Position numbers and translations under genes: made by a program
Part shown: one piece after another, positions 24,031 to 32,352 of the stretch
Numbering within the stretch: position 1 is the first letter of the stretch
How the letters are laid out: the number at the start of each line of letters is the position of its first letter
The notes under the pieces: model-generated
What the model was told of the DNA's origin: nothing
Databases searched by the model: none
Seen by the model: the letters and a program-made list of their open reading frames with translations, nothing else
From: an uncultured Desulfosporosinus sp.
Lineage (GTDB): Bacteria; Bacillota; Desulfitobacteriia; Desulfitobacteriales; Desulfitobacteriaceae
Direction: 5' to 3'
DNA length: 32,764 nucleotides
Assembly: GCA_927405585.1 (NCBI GenBank)
Contig: CAKMJS010000158.1
Location: 1 to 32,764 of the forward strand

Positions 24031-24105
24031 AACAATTTCCTCCCCATCTTTCGAAACGCTTTGTTCCATTATAACAGAGAATGACTTTCTACGTAATCGC
24101 AAAGG

Positions 24106-24131
24106 CATCAATGGTAGGAAAACCATTGATG
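24106..24131. repeat. 9-bp hairpin upstream of proA
   Basis: CATCAATGG (24106-24114) pairs with CCATTGATG (24123-24131). The loop-side sequence AAAACCATTG and trailing TCTAAA are shared with the hairpin at 25853-25884. No T run; role unknown. Confidence 0.45.
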
Positions 24132-24520
24132 TCTAAAATGAATTTAGTTAAGGTAATAACTTGCTAATTGTTCCTTTTATCAGGATAACATTGGTAATCA
24201 AAACATCCCATTGACCTGCCTAAAGGATAATAATAATCACAAATCATAAATATATTACAAAATTCGATTATTTAAATGTCTCCATACAATGGACATTACC
24301 TAAGATTAATGATAGTTTAGAGAGGTAGTACCCCAGAAATAAGGCTTAACTTGTAGCAATCGTCTCTGCATGGAGGACATTTGGTTTACTAAGGTCGCAG
24401 GCAAGTCGAAGATCTGTAGATCAAATGCGATAACTAAAGTCCGTGATAATCGGTCCGATAGTAGCACATCTATTGTGACAGTGCACTATTTCATTTCTGT
24501 CTTAAACTAAGGAAGGAAAA
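24132..24520. other. Long leader/intergenic region before sstT
   Basis: About 390 nt with no gene. Small complementary pairs occur, such as AATGTC/GACATT near 24273-24295 and GATCT/AGATC near 24410-24422, but I see no known riboswitch or T-box core and no clear terminator before the gene. It may contain the sstT promoter and an untranslated leader. Confidence 0.35.
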
Positions 24521-24526
24521 GTGATT

Positions 24527-25759
24527 ATGAAAAATCTATTGAACAAGTGGAATCAACTGAGCCTAGTAAAGCAAATAATTATTGGATTGATTATTGGTAT
24601 TATCTTGGCTGTTACGATTCCAGAAGCAGCAAAACCAATCACCATTTTTGGTTCTTTATTTGTAGGTGCTTTGAAAGGGATTGCGCCCATATTAGTGTTC
24701 TTCTTGGTCATGTCAGCCATCTCTCAACACAAGAGTGGTCATCATACCAATATGAAATCCATTATCTTCCTTTATCTTTTGGGCACCTTCATAGCTGCCC
24801 TAGTGGCAGTTGCAGCAAGCTTTATGTTCCCGGTAACCTTAACACTTGCAGCAGGTGCTGAGAATGTTACTCCTCCTGGAGGGGTCGTAGAGGTTCTCAA
24901 AGCATTACTGATGAATGTTGTTGATAACCCAGTGAAAGCACTTTTTAATGCCAACTATATCGGAATATTGGCTTGGGCATTAATTCTTGGTACTGCTTTA
25001 AAAAATGCGCCTGATTCGACGAAAACGATGATTACTAATTTTTCTGATGCCTTAACCCAAATGGTTAGATGGGTCATAAAATTAGCACCCTTAGGTATCA
25101 TGGGTCTGGTCTTCGATTCTATTGCTACCAGTGGAATCGGGGTCTTACTCGGCTATGGCCAATTACTTGCAGTTTTAATTGGCTGTATGGTCTTTATAGC
25201 CCTCGTTGTCAATCCAATCATTGTTTATGTAAATATTCGAAAAAATCCATACCCACTGGTGCTTAAATGCCTCAGGGAAAGTGGTATTACAGCATTCTTT
25301 ACTCGTAGCTCAGCTGCGAATATTCCTGTAAATATGACCTTATGTGAAAATCTAGGTTTAGATAAGGATACGTATTCGGTGTCCATTCCATTAGGCGCTA
25401 CCATCAATATGGCTGGTGCAGCGGTTACCATTACTGTAATGACCCTCGCGGCGGTTAATACTCTGAACATTGAAGTGGATATGGCTACCGCATTACTCCT
25501 CAGCTTATTGGCAGCCGTAAGCGCTTGCGGTGCTTCAGGCGTCGCTGGTGGTTCGCTTTTACTGATCCCTTTAGCGGCTAGTTTATTTGGAATTCCAAAT
25601 GAGGTAGCTATGCAGGTTGTTGGCGTGGGCTTTATCGTAGGTGTTTTACAAGACTCTTTCGAGACGGCACTTAACTCCTCCACCGATGCACTTTTCACTG
25701 CAACCGCTGAATTTTCTAAGTTACGTAAAGAAGGTAAAGAAATCGTTATAAATAGTTAA
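24527..25759 (+). CDS. sstT: Sodium:serine/threonine symporter SstT
   Basis: About 410 residues of the DAACS (dicarboxylate/amino acid:cation symporter) family. [39 protein letters not shown] and the hairpin/TM7 signatures [25 protein letters not shown] and [14 protein letters not shown] follow SstT rather than glutamate carriers. It imports serine and threonine with sodium at the cytoplasmic membrane. GGAAGG lies 10 nt before the ATG at 24527; a GTG at 24521 is the alternative. It stands alone between proA and the aldehyde oxidoreductase operon and is convergent with the latter. Confidence 0.92.
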   Translation: MKNLLNKWNQLSLVKQIIIGLIIGIILAVTIPEAAKPITIFGSLFVGALKGIAPILVFFLVMSAISQHKSGHHTNMKSIIFLYLLGTFIAALVAVAASFMFPVTLTLAAGAENVTPPGGVVEVLKALLMNVVDNPVKALFNANYIGILAWALILGTALKNAPDSTKTMITNFSDALTQMVRWVIKLAPLGIMGLVFDSIATSGIGVLLGYGQLLAVLIGCMVFIALVVNPIIVYVNIRKNPYPLVLKCLRESGITAFFTRSSAANIPVNMTLCENLGLDKDTYSVSIPLGATINMAGAAVTITVMTLAAVNTLNIEVDMATALLLSLLAAVSACGASGVAGGSLLLIPLAASLFGIPNEVAMQVVGVGFIVGVLQDSFETALNSSTDALFTATAEFSKLRKEGKEIVINS

Positions 25760-25792
25760 ATAGAAACTAAATTATAGTCTTAGAAACCCCAC

Positions 25793-25816
25793 AGGGGCAA
25801 TTCATGAATTGCCCCT
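25793..25816. terminator. Palindrome after sstT
   Basis: AGGGGCAATTC (25793-25803) and GAATTGCCCCT (25806-25816) form a perfect palindrome 34 nt after the sstT stop. No T run, so it is either a weak terminator or a protein site. Confidence 0.45.
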
Positions 25817-25852
25817 ACACGACCTTGAAAATTTCTACTCACTCATTCAAAA

Positions 25853-25884
25853 AGACCGCAATGGTCGTAAAACCATTGCGGTCT
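25853..25884 (-). terminator. Terminator of the aldehyde oxidoreductase operon
   Basis: AGACCGCAATGGT (25853-25865) pairs perfectly with ACCATTGCGGTCT (25872-25884). On the minus strand a CTTTTTG tract follows. It lies 10 nt after the MoaD-like stop codon. Confidence 0.82.
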
Positions 25885-25893
25885 AAATTGTGT

Positions 25894-26100
25894 TTACCCA
25901 CCTGCCATAAGGTGAATAGCTTCTACATTATCACCATCGAAAATGATCGTGGAAGCATAATTCTCCTCGGGGATGACCTCAGCATTAACTAAGACTACAA
26001 TTCTAGGATAGGTGTAATTTTTGAGTTCCAATAGTTCTTTAACCGTGAGCCCTACCTGCCATTCGCAGTCCCTGTTATTTAGCTTAAACATAAGTTTCAC
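25894..26100 (-). CDS. MoaD/ThiS-like sulfur-carrier protein
   Basis: 68 residues of beta-grasp type, ending in the HLMAGG tail; a terminal Gly-Gly is the residue pair adenylated and thiocarboxylated in MoaD and ThiS. The motifs LTVKELLELKNYTYPRIVVLVN and EENYASTIIFDGDNVEAIHL fit the family. It starts immediately after the aldehyde oxidoreductase stop (GTG at 26100, or an ATG three codons on). MoaD-like proteins next to tungsten AORs are a recurring arrangement, presumably supplying sulfur for the pterin dithiolene cofactor. ThiS for thiamine is the alternative, but no thi genes are near. Confidence 0.82.
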   Translation of the reverse strand: MKLMFKLNNRDCEWQVGLTVKELLELKNYTYPRIVVLVNAEVIPEENYASTIIFDGDNVEAIHLMAGG

Positions 26101-28254
26101 CTACACATGTTTTTTAACGACTTCTATGAGTTCCGGTAAATCCATCTCTATTTCTCGAAGTTTCTCGACCATCGGTACGCCATCCATCGTCCAGCCCCGA
26201 CGTTTATAGACTGCGTCGGTAAGCTTTTCATATTGGCTCTCGCGATACTCTCTCATGACCTTAATCTTTTCTTCAGCCGATTTACCCGTCGTATCATAGC
26301 CTAGGAACTCGGCAAGTTGCTGGTCATAGCGTTCCTGCCTCGATAGATATTCCTCGACAGTCACTGGCCCCATAGCTCTGTAGGGAAGTTTGTCATGCAC
26401 ACGTTTGCCGTAACCCATGCGAATGTTGAAAATTCTCTGGAAATTATAAACCCGCTCGGATTGGCGAATGAGTTCATGTTTATCAATAGTTTTACCCGTA
26501 ACAGCGTTAAATATGTCGACATAGTTTTGGACATGCTCAGGAATTTTTGCTGGCTCATCCGTAAACTTGTTGTTTGCTGGGGCGATATCATTCCAGGGTA
26601 GCTTGCAGAGACCGTTTAGGCCGAACCAAGTTCGAAACATCGGGTAGTAATGTAGAGCCTCTGCCTTATCTTCGAAGGTTGGAATCTGATTATTCACCAT
26701 ATCCATAAAGATCAGCCAAGCTTCATCGTGTTGAGGACCCTTGTTCGTTAGACCATATCCCCCTTGTTGTGCTAAGGATTCCTTGGGCAAATACTCGGAA
26801 AACTCTAGGCCCTTTTGTTCCATGCCTATGTCAAAGAGAAACTTGGGATCAGCGCCAAATTCCTTTTCAAAGTAAGCCTTCATTTTTCGGATTCCCATGC
26901 CGGCAATCTTACCAAAGCCCACACCCTTAGCCATTTGGTGGATCAGTTCAAAGTTTGCCTCGATATTACCGAAGTTAAGTTCCAGTCCCCCGGTTCTTTC
27001 CTTATTGAGAATGCCGTTTTCATAGCATTCCATGACAAAAGCCGTCAGAGTAGCATAAGAGATCGTATCGATGCCATAGGTGTCACAGTAGAAATTCAAC
27101 TCTAAGATGGCATCGGGATCGAAGATTCCACAGTTTGAGCCTAGACCCGCAGCGTTTTCATATTCCGGACCATCAATCGTAACTTTTTGACCTTTATAAG
27201 GGCCTGTCTTCAGTTCAAAGTGATCGGCGGCTTTAGCGCAAGCCATACTGCACCCATGCCAGCAGCCATCCGGGTAATTCTGAGTTACTTTCGAGATAAA
27301 GACCTCTGAGGAAATTTTAAAGGTATTCTTGTGGGCGCCAAATTTATAATTGTGAGTCGGTAACAGATCATATTTATCCATAACTTCGATAATATTGGCT
27401 GTTCCAATTTTACGCATTTTGTTCTGGACATTATCCAAATCATGTATTTCCTTATGCAGCTTGATGCCCGTTTTGTTCAGGGTTAGCTGATCAGCTGGAT
27501 GGTTTTGGTTGCCCTTAACTCCTGCAAATTTTATGACCACAGCTTTGATACGTTTATCCCGAAAAACGGTACCGATTCCGCCTCTGCCGGCCTGCTTCAG
27601 ACGGATCCCTTTACGGCGAACATCGTAGAAGGTGAAGTTCAGAAGACCGATGTTCGTATGCTCAGCTGCTGATCCAGTCGAAATCACGGCAATATTTCGC
27701 TTGTCTTCCTCGTTCTCTGCATACTTTTCTGTCAGCTGTTCACCAAGAATATGGGTATCCACCGCCCCAGCGGGTGCTTCTTCAATCGTAATGGTTCCCT
27801 TATTGCCATTGATGACAATGATTACGTCCTGGTCGGCTTTGCCTTGAAGTTCAAGGGCATCGAAGCCAGCAAATTTGAGGAAGGGACCAAAATGCCCCCC
27901 TGCGTTGCTGTCAATCGGCATATTCGTCAGTGGAGATAAGGTCACAACTAGGGATTTTCCGGAACCAGGATATTGAGTAATTCCGCCAACTGGACCACTC
28001 GAAATAATGATTTCATTTTCTGGGTCATTCCACTTCGTTTTTTCTGTCACGGCCTGCCACAAGTAATAGAGACCAAAGCCTTTTCCACCGATGAATTTGT
28101 CTTTCATCAAGGGCGTAACGGGCTTTTCTTTGATCTCATGAGTGCCGACATTGATATAAAGTGTGCGGTTCGTATACCCTCTGTCAAGATCCCCTAAATC
28201 ATAGTTATATTCTTTAAGAAATTTATGGCCTGCTTGATCGTTTTTAAGATCCAT
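26101..28254 (-). CDS. Tungsten-type aldehyde:ferredoxin oxidoreductase
   Basis: About 717 residues from the ATG at 28254, which follows GGGGG by 7 nt. The AOR N-terminal domain has GGKGFGLYYLW, ISSGPVGGITQYPGSGKSLVV and AGRGGIGTVFRDKRIKAV. Cluster cysteines are C331, C335 and C339 (GCWHGCSMAC), with a fourth in GLNGLCKLPW. The CX3CX3C spacing differs from the CX2CX3C I associate with archaeal AOR, and the C-terminus resembles BamB-like or clostridial AOR-family members. AORs oxidise aldehydes to acids, or reduce acids, at a tungsto-bispterin, passing electrons to ferredoxin. The adjacent four-cluster ferredoxin is the likely partner. Which aldehyde is used is not readable. Confidence 0.88.
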   Translation of the reverse strand: MDLKNDQAGHKFLKEYNYDLGDLDRGYTNRTLYINVGTHEIKEKPVTPLMKDKFIGGKGFGLYYLWQAVTEKTKWNDPENEIIISSGPVGGITQYPGSGKSLVVTLSPLTNMPIDSNAGGHFGPFLKFAGFDALELQGKADQDVIIVINGNKGTITIEEAPAGAVDTHILGEQLTEKYAENEEDKRNIAVISTGSAAEHTNIGLLNFTFYDVRRKGIRLKQAGRGGIGTVFRDKRIKAVVIKFAGVKGNQNHPADQLTLNKTGIKLHKEIHDLDNVQNKMRKIGTANIIEVMDKYDLLPTHNYKFGAHKNTFKISSEVFISKVTQNYPDGCWHGCSMACAKAADHFELKTGPYKGQKVTIDGPEYENAAGLGSNCGIFDPDAILELNFYCDTYGIDTISYATLTAFVMECYENGILNKERTGGLELNFGNIEANFELIHQMAKGVGFGKIAGMGIRKMKAYFEKEFGADPKFLFDIGMEQKGLEFSEYLPKESLAQQGGYGLTNKGPQHDEAWLIFMDMVNNQIPTFEDKAEALHYYPMFRTWFGLNGLCKLPWNDIAPANNKFTDEPAKIPEHVQNYVDIFNAVTGKTIDKHELIRQSERVYNFQRIFNIRMGYGKRVHDKLPYRAMGPVTVEEYLSRQERYDQQLAEFLGYDTTGKSAEEKIKVMREYRESQYEKLTDAVYKRRGWTMDGVPMVEKLREIEMDLPELIEVVKKHV

Positions 28255-28265
28255 ATTCTTTCCCC

Positions 28266-28640
28266 CTAAGATTCTTTCGAAATATAAATCGCCTGGGTTG
28301 GACAGATTTTTGCACACTTACCACAAGCAATACATTTGAACGGTTCCAACAGGTCCCCGTGCATCATCATAGCCAGCTCTGGGCAAAAGCCGACGCACAT
28401 AAAGCAGCCGACACAGAGCTTTTTGTTAATTCGAACTATGCCATTTTTATCGCGAGAAATTGCCCCGACGGAACACACATCTATGCATTCTCCACATTGG
28501 GTACATACAGTAATTTTCTTATCATTAATTTGTATGGTTGATTTTTCCCGATCCGATTCCTTAAAATAGGTTTTAGAACATACTTGCTCACATTCTCCAC
28601 ACCCTATGCATAAGGCGTCATTCTTAGCTAAGAATTTCAA
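28266..28640 (-). CDS. Polyferredoxin, four 4Fe-4S motifs
   Basis: 124 residues with four CX2CX2CX3C motifs: CIGCGECEQVC, CTQCGECIDVC, CVGCFMCVGFC and CIACGKCAKIC; the first three lack the proline that often follows the last cysteine. It can carry electrons between the aldehyde oxidoreductase, 11 nt downstream, and a cellular acceptor. The TTG start follows GGAGGTGG. Similar small electron-transfer subunits accompany AOR-family enzymes such as BamB (BamC). A shared operon with the flavin dehydrogenase may let both enzymes use it. Confidence 0.88.
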   Translation of the reverse strand: MKFLAKNDALCIGCGECEQVCSKTYFKESDREKSTIQINDKKITVCTQCGECIDVCSVGAISRDKNGIVRINKKLCVGCFMCVGFCPELAMMMHGDLLEPFKCIACGKCAKICPTQAIYISKES

Positions 28641-28670
28641 GTTTCCACCTCCATATTAACTATTACATGA

Positions 28671-29819
28671 TTATACCACGGCTGGTTCGAGTAACAATTC
28701 TCCCCTGCGGAAGCGGTCCAACCCAAAGCGTTCAATCGGCATGAAACACTCTTGACCGAGAATCTTCTGCGCCAAAAGCACAGCTGTCTGTGGAGCAACC
28801 ATGAAACCATGTCCACTAAAGCCAGCAGCCACCCACATCCCTTTCGCTTCTGGAATTTCATCCAAAATTGGATTGGCATCCGGACTCATATCATAAAGAC
28901 CTGACCACTGCCGGACAACTCGTAGATTCTTCAAAAGAGGTAGGACTGTTGTTGCCTGGCGAGCGACATCCTCTAAAAACTCCCAGCTGGAATTTATGTT
29001 AAAGTCTTTGGGTTCGTGAGGATCGCCCACACCCATGATAAAACTGCCGTGAGGAGTTTGCTGACAGTATAAACGATAGTGAAGTGAGATAACCATTGGT
29101 CCCTGGCAAGGTTCAACGGGTTCGGTCACCAGCGCCTGATGTCGCTGAGGATAGAGAGGCAGTTCAAAACCAGCCATTTCACAGATTGTACCTGCCGCGT
29201 ATCCGCAGGCATTGATCACTAGCGGAGTATCGATATCCCCTTTAGTAGTCTGAACGGAGGTTACTTTTCCTTTTTCACGCTTAATACCGGTAACAGAGGT
29301 ATAGGTCTCGAATTTCACACCCAGTCGACTGGCAGCTTTAAAGTAGGCATCCACGACATGAAACGGATTGGCATGACCATCTGTCTGACAGAACGTGGCA
29401 CCGACCAAGCCATTAATGTTCAAATGAGGTACAATCTCCATTGCTTCTTGGGGAGTCAACATTTTCGTAGGAATTCCTAGGCTATGCTGGACTGCAACAT
29501 TTTTTTTGTACTGGTTCCATTCGTTTTGAGTGTAGGAAACCATCAAGTAACCGCCCTGCTTGAACTCGATATCCCTATCGTATTCAAGTTCTTCGTTCAT
29601 ACCCTCAAATCGTCTCACACTATCACGGGCCAGAATGGCGTTGGTTTCTGTTCCCCACTGTTGGCGAACTCCGGCACCGCACCGACCAGTTGCTCCTGAC
29701 GAAAGATACTGCTTTTCTATAACCACAATGTCCTTAACTCCACGGATGGCCAGTTCATAGGCTACGGCGCAGCCAATAATCCCGCCCCCGATAATCACGA
29801 CGTTTGCTTGTTTTTGCAT
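28671..29819 (-). CDS. FAD-dependent amine/amino-acid dehydrogenase (DadA/SoxB type)
   Basis: About 382 residues from the ATG at 29819. The Rossmann motif VVIIGGGIIGCAVAYELA at the N-terminus and the C-terminal SGHGFMVAPQTAVLLA, with SPDANPILDEIPEAKGMWVA, match the glycine-oxidase/sarcosine-oxidase beta/D-amino-acid dehydrogenase (DAO) family. SSGATGRCGAGVRQQWG is the FAD-loop region. It oxidises a C-N bond to an imine that hydrolyses to an aldehyde or keto acid. Upstream genes supply the other subunits of a split, non-oxygen-using dehydrogenase. The actual substrate (sarcosine, proline, hydroxyproline, opine or other) cannot be decided from sequence alone. Confidence 0.85.
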   Translation of the reverse strand: MQKQANVVIIGGGIIGCAVAYELAIRGVKDIVVIEKQYLSSGATGRCGAGVRQQWGTETNAILARDSVRRFEGMNEELEYDRDIEFKQGGYLMVSYTQNEWNQYKKNVAVQHSLGIPTKMLTPQEAMEIVPHLNINGLVGATFCQTDGHANPFHVVDAYFKAASRLGVKFETYTSVTGIKREKGKVTSVQTTKGDIDTPLVINACGYAAGTICEMAGFELPLYPQRHQALVTEPVEPCQGPMVISLHYRLYCQQTPHGSFIMGVGDPHEPKDFNINSSWEFLEDVARQATTVLPLLKNLRVVRQWSGLYDMSPDANPILDEIPEAKGMWVAAGFSGHGFMVAPQTAVLLAQKILGQECFMPIERFGLDRFRRGELLLEPAVV

Positions 29820-29820
29820 C

Positions 29821-30090
29821 TCATTCACCCCCCGCAAAGGTGCCCAGTTTCACAGGCTTCACAGGTGCACGGAAGGTAGGCATCAACACCTCGCCTACAG
29901 GGATCCCGCAAACCTTGGCAAGTTCCTGGGCGATTAGCATTCGGCAAGTACGTCCCTGACAAGGACCCATTCCTGCGCGAATAACTCGTTTAATTTCATC
30001 AATGGTGCGATAACCTTGGCTAATTAGGGATTTTATCTCATCTAGGGTAATGTCCTCACATCGGCAGACGATTGTTTCCTTAGTTTGCAT
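29821..30090 (-). CDS. BFD-like [2Fe-2S]-binding protein
   Basis: 89 residues with CRCEDITLDEIKSLISQGY and MGPCQGRTC, the two paired cysteine motifs of the Fer2_BFD domain, which binds a [2Fe-2S] cluster. In fused dehydrogenases of this class (sarcosine oxidase alpha, HcnB and opine oxidase types) this domain sits at the C-terminus of the NAD/FAD subunit; here it is a separate gene. It overlaps the 4Fe-4S gene by 11 nt and ends one base before the DadA-like start, so translation is coupled. GGAGGG precedes the ATG. Confidence 0.88.
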   Translation of the reverse strand: MQTKETIVCRCEDITLDEIKSLISQGYRTIDEIKRVIRAGMGPCQGRTCRMLIAQELAKVCGIPVGEVLMPTFRAPVKPVKLGTFAGGE

Positions 30091-30583
30091 GTCTAAGCCC
30101 TCCCAAACGAATACTGCGCACGTCCATGGCCAGCGCTTTGGGAACGACCAACCATATTGTATAAGTCTTATTTTTCTGGCCGCCCGACTGAACTTTATTG
30201 ACTACAAAGGTACCGAGCTCTTCACCCGCCCGATTTAAACCAACCACGCTTTCTCCAACCCTAGGAACTGGAACATATTCGAAGGGGATCCTGACAATGG
30301 CTTCTGTCTCACTATAGGAAGCATCTACGATGAAAATGGCCAATCCTGGACAACGGCTAAGACAGACACCACAACCGTTACATTGATCATAGTCCAGTTG
30401 CGGCAGGTTGTTGATATCTTCCATTGGCTGAATGGCACCTTGCTTGCAGGCTTCTGTACAGGGATTGCAAGGAATCTCCTGGAAGCATTCGATAATGGCG
30501 ACCGGACCTTTCTTAAGTCTCTCTTCGGAAGGAGTAACCGTTAAAACATCCTCTGCTGTTGGAACCCCAGTCTTGTTTAGCAT
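30080..30583 (-). CDS. 4Fe-4S dicluster subunit of the dehydrogenase
   Basis: 167 residues. CFQEIPCNPCTEACKQGAI and CNGCGVCLSRCPGLAIF supply two [4Fe-4S] sites; the first has an irregular CX5CX2CX3C spacing. The C-terminal part (PFEYVPVPRVGESVVGL, then EELGTFVVNKVQSG) is a beta-rich domain seen in ferredoxin-like subunits of such dehydrogenase complexes. It probably relays electrons from the flavin subunits. It overlaps the upstream FAD gene by 7 nt and the downstream BFD gene by 11 nt. The good SD (GGGGGGAG) supports the ATG. Confidence 0.82.
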   Translation of the reverse strand: MLNKTGVPTAEDVLTVTPSEERLKKGPVAIIECFQEIPCNPCTEACKQGAIQPMEDINNLPQLDYDQCNGCGVCLSRCPGLAIFIVDASYSETEAIVRIPFEYVPVPRVGESVVGLNRAGEELGTFVVNKVQSGGQKNKTYTIWLVVPKALAMDVRSIRLGGLRHAN

Positions 30584-31671
30584 GCTGCTCCCCCCTTGTC
30601 CATCAGTTTTTTAATCCCGTTGACTGTCTTTTGTCCAGCTGGACCAGCACGAAGTTCGCTTAACTCTGCCAAAGCGTCTGCTTGAAGTTTCGGAGCTACA
30701 TCGTTTCCGTACCCCAAACTGAAGGCCGCGCAAACACCTGCCAAACGACCCTCCACCATGGCAGAGCTGGCTTCTTCCACTCCACTGACGTCCCCAGCCA
30801 CATAGAGTCCCGGGCGTGTGGTTTCTAGATATTTATTTCTCAGGGGAACATGACCGGAAAGCTCCGGCACGAATTTCATCTCGCAGTCCGCTTGGAAGCA
30901 GAGCTCGGTTAACGGGCTTAGTCCCACGGCCAGACAGATGACGTCCACCTTCAGATCTTGTTCACTTCCGGGAATAGGCTGCCACTTCTCATCGAGCTGG
31001 CAGATGATAGCCCCTTCAACACTATCCTGACCGTACGCTTCGGTGATAGTATGTGAGGTTAAAATTGGTACACCAGCACGTCGAATCTTAGAAGCATGTA
31101 CCAGATACCCTCCGATCGTCGGAGCCGCTTCAATGATTGCCACCACTTCAACGCCCGCTTGCATCATTTGATAGGAAACGATCAAGCCAATGTTACCCGC
31201 GCCAATCATTAGTACACGTTGTCCTGGGACAATACCATGCACATTCATCAGGGTTTGGACAGCACCGGCACCATAGATACCGGGCAGATCATTATTCGGG
31301 AAAGCAATCATCTTCTCAGAAGCGCCGGTAGCCACAATAATCCGTTCCGGCTTGATCTTAAGGTGTTTGCCTTGGCCTTCAGCAGTGACCACACCGTCTT
31401 CATAAATGCCCAGCGCGGTCGTGTCTGTCCACACCTCTACCTTGGGATTACTCATGCACTGGTCAATCAGCAAATTGCCAATCTGATACCCTCGATCACC
31501 AGCATACTGTTTTTTTGAACCAAAAAATTTATGAGTCTGCTTGACCAATTGACCCCCGGTTTTATCGTCCCGTTCAAAGACAAGAACACTAGCGCCTAAT
31601 TCCGCTGCTGCAGCGGCAGCACTCAAACCGGCTGGTCCACCACCGATGATGAGAACTTCTATTTCTTTCAC
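30577..31671 (-). CDS. NAD(P)/FAD-dependent oxidoreductase subunit
   Basis: About 364 residues from the GTG at 31671, which overlaps the upstream stop as GTGA. The FAD motif VLIIGGGPAGLSAAAAAAELGA starts the protein, a second dinucleotide motif VLMIGAGNIGLIVSYQMMQAG lies near the middle, and LYVAGDVSGVEEASSAMVEG is the C-terminal FAD-binding motif. It is the thioredoxin-reductase-like alpha part of HcnB/sarcosine oxidase alpha-type dehydrogenases. With the Fer2 and BFD proteins it rebuilds as three genes what is one chain elsewhere. GGGG lies 8 nt before the GTG. Confidence 0.86.
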   Translation of the reverse strand: MKEIEVLIIGGGPAGLSAAAAAAELGASVLVFERDDKTGGQLVKQTHKFFGSKKQYAGDRGYQIGNLLIDQCMSNPKVEVWTDTTALGIYEDGVVTAEGQGKHLKIKPERIIVATGASEKMIAFPNNDLPGIYGAGAVQTLMNVHGIVPGQRVLMIGAGNIGLIVSYQMMQAGVEVVAIIEAAPTIGGYLVHASKIRRAGVPILTSHTITEAYGQDSVEGAIICQLDEKWQPIPGSEQDLKVDVICLAVGLSPLTELCFQADCEMKFVPELSGHVPLRNKYLETTRPGLYVAGDVSGVEEASSAMVEGRLAGVCAAFSLGYGNDVAPKLQADALAELSELRAGPAGQKTVNGIKKLMDKGGAAC

Positions 31672-31973
31672 CTTAGGCACCCCTTTCCCTCCTGAGTTTC
31701 TACCCTCATGCCGGGCTTCAGTTTTTCCACACAAATTCTAATATTAGGTTCTCCGTCAACGACCATCAAACAAGAAGAACAATTGCCGATGGCGCAGAAG
31801 AGGCCTCTAGGCCTATGCATTGTTTGGCTGTGGCCTAAAACTCTGACGCCGGCTGCATGTAAAGCTGCTGCAATGGTCTCGCCTTCAAAGCCCTTAAGTT
31901 CTTGCCCGTCGAAGAAAAAGGTGACCTCTTCTCCACGCTGAAAGTCCAAAATTGGATGCTCGGTGATTCTCAT
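31668..31973 (-). CDS. [2Fe-2S] ferredoxin-like subunit (Fer2_4, SoxA N-terminal type)
   Basis: 101 residues from the ATG at 31973; GGAGGG lies 10 nt upstream and fits this start better than the GTG at 31982. Cluster motif CAIGNCSSCLMVVDG, with a final C in IRICVE, matches the Fer2_4 domain at the N-terminus of sarcosine oxidase alpha and proline/opine dehydrogenase alpha chains. The fold shows VTFFFDGQELKGFEGETIAAAL. It is the first gene of the operon, 90 nt downstream of a sigma-54 promoter, and its stop overlaps the next start by 4 nt. Confidence 0.86.
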   Translation of the reverse strand: MRITEHPILDFQRGEEVTFFFDGQELKGFEGETIAAALHAAGVRVLGHSQTMHRPRGLFCAIGNCSSCLMVVDGEPNIRICVEKLKPGMRVETQEGKGCLR

Positions 31974-32062
31974 TAAACTCACTCCCTCCAGTTATGTAAG
32001 GATCTAAATCCAGCACAGTGAGTGCTCCATTAAAGTCCCAAGACCCTAACCTATAACCATCG

Positions 32063-32080
32063 ATGCAATTTTCGTTCCAA
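32063..32080 (-). promoter_or_regulatory. Sigma-54 (-24/-12) promoter of the dehydrogenase-AOR operon
   Basis: Read on the minus strand, TTGGAACGAAAATTGCAT has GG and GC separated by exactly 10 nt and matches the consensus TGGCAC-N5-TTGC in all but one position. It lies about 90 nt before the first gene and next to a sigma-54 activator gene. The rest of 31974-32238 holds no gene. Confidence 0.85.
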
Positions 32081-32238
32081 TGTTCAACAAAGTAGCTGTT
32101 ATTGCAAGAACTGTTTGATCTTTACCTAAGTGATAAATTCATAAACTTATTGCTCCTCATGAGGGCAGAATAACAAGTATTTCTATCTATAAATTGGCTA
32201 ATAGCATTTATTAATGGTTTTCACCTGATAACAATAAA

Positions 32239-32262
32239 AATAACTCCCCGAAGGAAGTTATT
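32239..32262 (-). terminator. Intrinsic terminator of the sigma-54 activator gene
   Basis: AATAACTTCC and GGGAGTTATT (minus-strand reading, one G-U pair) flank a TTCG tetraloop, followed by TTTATTG. It lies about 70 nt after the activator stop. Confidence 0.7.
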
Positions 32263-32320
32263 AGCTTGATATCGTTACGGAATTATATGTAAAGACTTAC
32301 CAATAAAAATGTACAACTAT

Positions 32321-32352
32321 CCGACACCTGTCAAATAGTTGACAGGTGTCGG
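32321..32352. promoter_or_regulatory. 14-bp perfect inverted repeat, candidate enhancer site
   Basis: CCGACACCTGTCAA (32321-32334) and TTGACAGGTGTCGG (32339-32352) are perfectly complementary with a 4-nt spacer. It contains the activator's stop codon and lies about 280 bp upstream of the sigma-54 start site. No T run follows, so an activator-binding site is as likely as a terminator. Confidence 0.5.

Noticed and set aside
24132-24520. Riboswitch or T-box leader before sstT
   Set aside because: The region is long and has small complementary stretches, but no conserved T-box, glycine, purine or lysine core and no terminator could be read.
25225-25698. 157-residue minus-strand frame inside sstT
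   Set aside because: A complementary-strand shadow of conserved transporter codons; its composition is that expected for the antisense of alanine/glycine-rich sequence.
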